A stretch of DNA of 64,000 nt from Plenodomus lindquistii (taxonomy: Eukaryota > Ascomycota > Dothideomycetes > Pleosporales > Leptosphaeriaceae). Numbering within the stretch: position 1 is the first letter of the stretch; each line of letters starts with the position of its first letter. The notes under the pieces are model-generated. The model did no database searches. It saw nothing but the letters and a program-made list of their open reading frames with translations, and was not told where the DNA came from. Below, piece by piece: positions 63,875-64,000 of this stretch. The position numbers and the translations under genes are program-made. The stretch is from positions 310,001 to 374,000 of the forward strand of contig JANUWI010000019.1 in NCBI GenBank assembly GCA_025504975.1. Direction: 5' to 3'.

Positions 63875-64000
63875 GGCGAAGTTGCACGCTCGAGAAACAA
63901 ACTGCCGTACGCGGGGTCGCGGTCAGGTACAGGCAGTCTCGCGCGATTGCGATTGCGAGCTCAGCCCTAGCAGCAAAACGGCTGGAGAAAAGTTTGGCGA
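63875..64000. promoter_or_regulatory. Start of PRPP synthetase upstream region
   Basis: 126 bp before the start codon, cut by the window edge. Nothing specific recognised. Confidence 0.35.

Noticed and set aside
1..64000. PKS, NRPS, terpene synthase or DMATS backbone gene
   Set aside because: No frame in the window has their motifs or length; the longest proteins are the RasGAP and kinase-ankyrin proteins.

Overview
The window is nuclear DNA of a filamentous ascomycete. Most genes are split by 45-70 bp GT..AG introns, often with a CTAAC/CTGAC-like branch point. The families present (HET domain, fungal Zn2Cys6 and C2H2 regulators, PRISE reductase, DUF3500, DUF6594, SRR1-like, Bud2-like RasGAP) are typical of Pezizomycotina. 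A Dothideomycete/Pleosporales host is my guess from general resemblance. There is no CRISPR array, no bacterial operon structure, and I found no tRNA or rRNA gene.

1-24.7 kb is accessory and looks like a metabolic gene cluster. In order it holds a carboxymuconolactone-decarboxylase-like protein (-), a C2H2 + fungal_trans regulator (+), a nitroreductase (-), an NmrA-like NAD(P)-binding protein (+), a repeat tract with two MITE-like elements, a Zn2Cys6 regulator (+), a cytochrome P450 (-), a third MITE-like element, a DUF3500 protein (-), an MFS transporter (-), a PRISE-type short-chain reductase (-), a doubtful small ORF, and a phenol-hydroxylase-type FAD monooxygenase (+). There is no PKS, NRPS, terpene synthase or DMAT. 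With two regulators, several redox enzymes and one exporter, it reads as a catabolic/detoxification or tailoring cluster acting on an aromatic compound. The hexamer GTGGGG/CCCCAC is dense in several of its promoters; it fits both the CreA consensus and the specificity I would predict for the cluster's own two-finger C2H2 protein.

25.3-37.1 kb is core genome, all on the minus strand: cyclophilin-40 (CPR6), an IFRD-domain protein, a 1.6-kaa PH-C2-RasGAP protein with a charged repetitive tail, and a disordered conserved-looking protein.

39-49.4 kb is again accessory and resembles a self-defence / regulated-cell-death island: an alpha-dioxygenase-like heme peroxidase (+), a kinase-ankyrin protein (-) divergent from a caspase-like protease fused to a degenerate kinase domain (+), a small fragment-like gene (-), and a DUF6594 membrane protein (+).

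50-57.1 kb is mostly core: a DUF1365 membrane protein, isocitrate lyase (five CCTCGG/CCGAGG sites upstream) and an SRR1-like protein. 57.6-64 kb holds a small hypothetical protein, a HET-domain protein and a PRPP synthetase with a large insertion.

Exon boundaries were read by eye from splice consensus, reading-frame phase and family continuity. Where I give a protein length, the exons sum to a whole number of codons.
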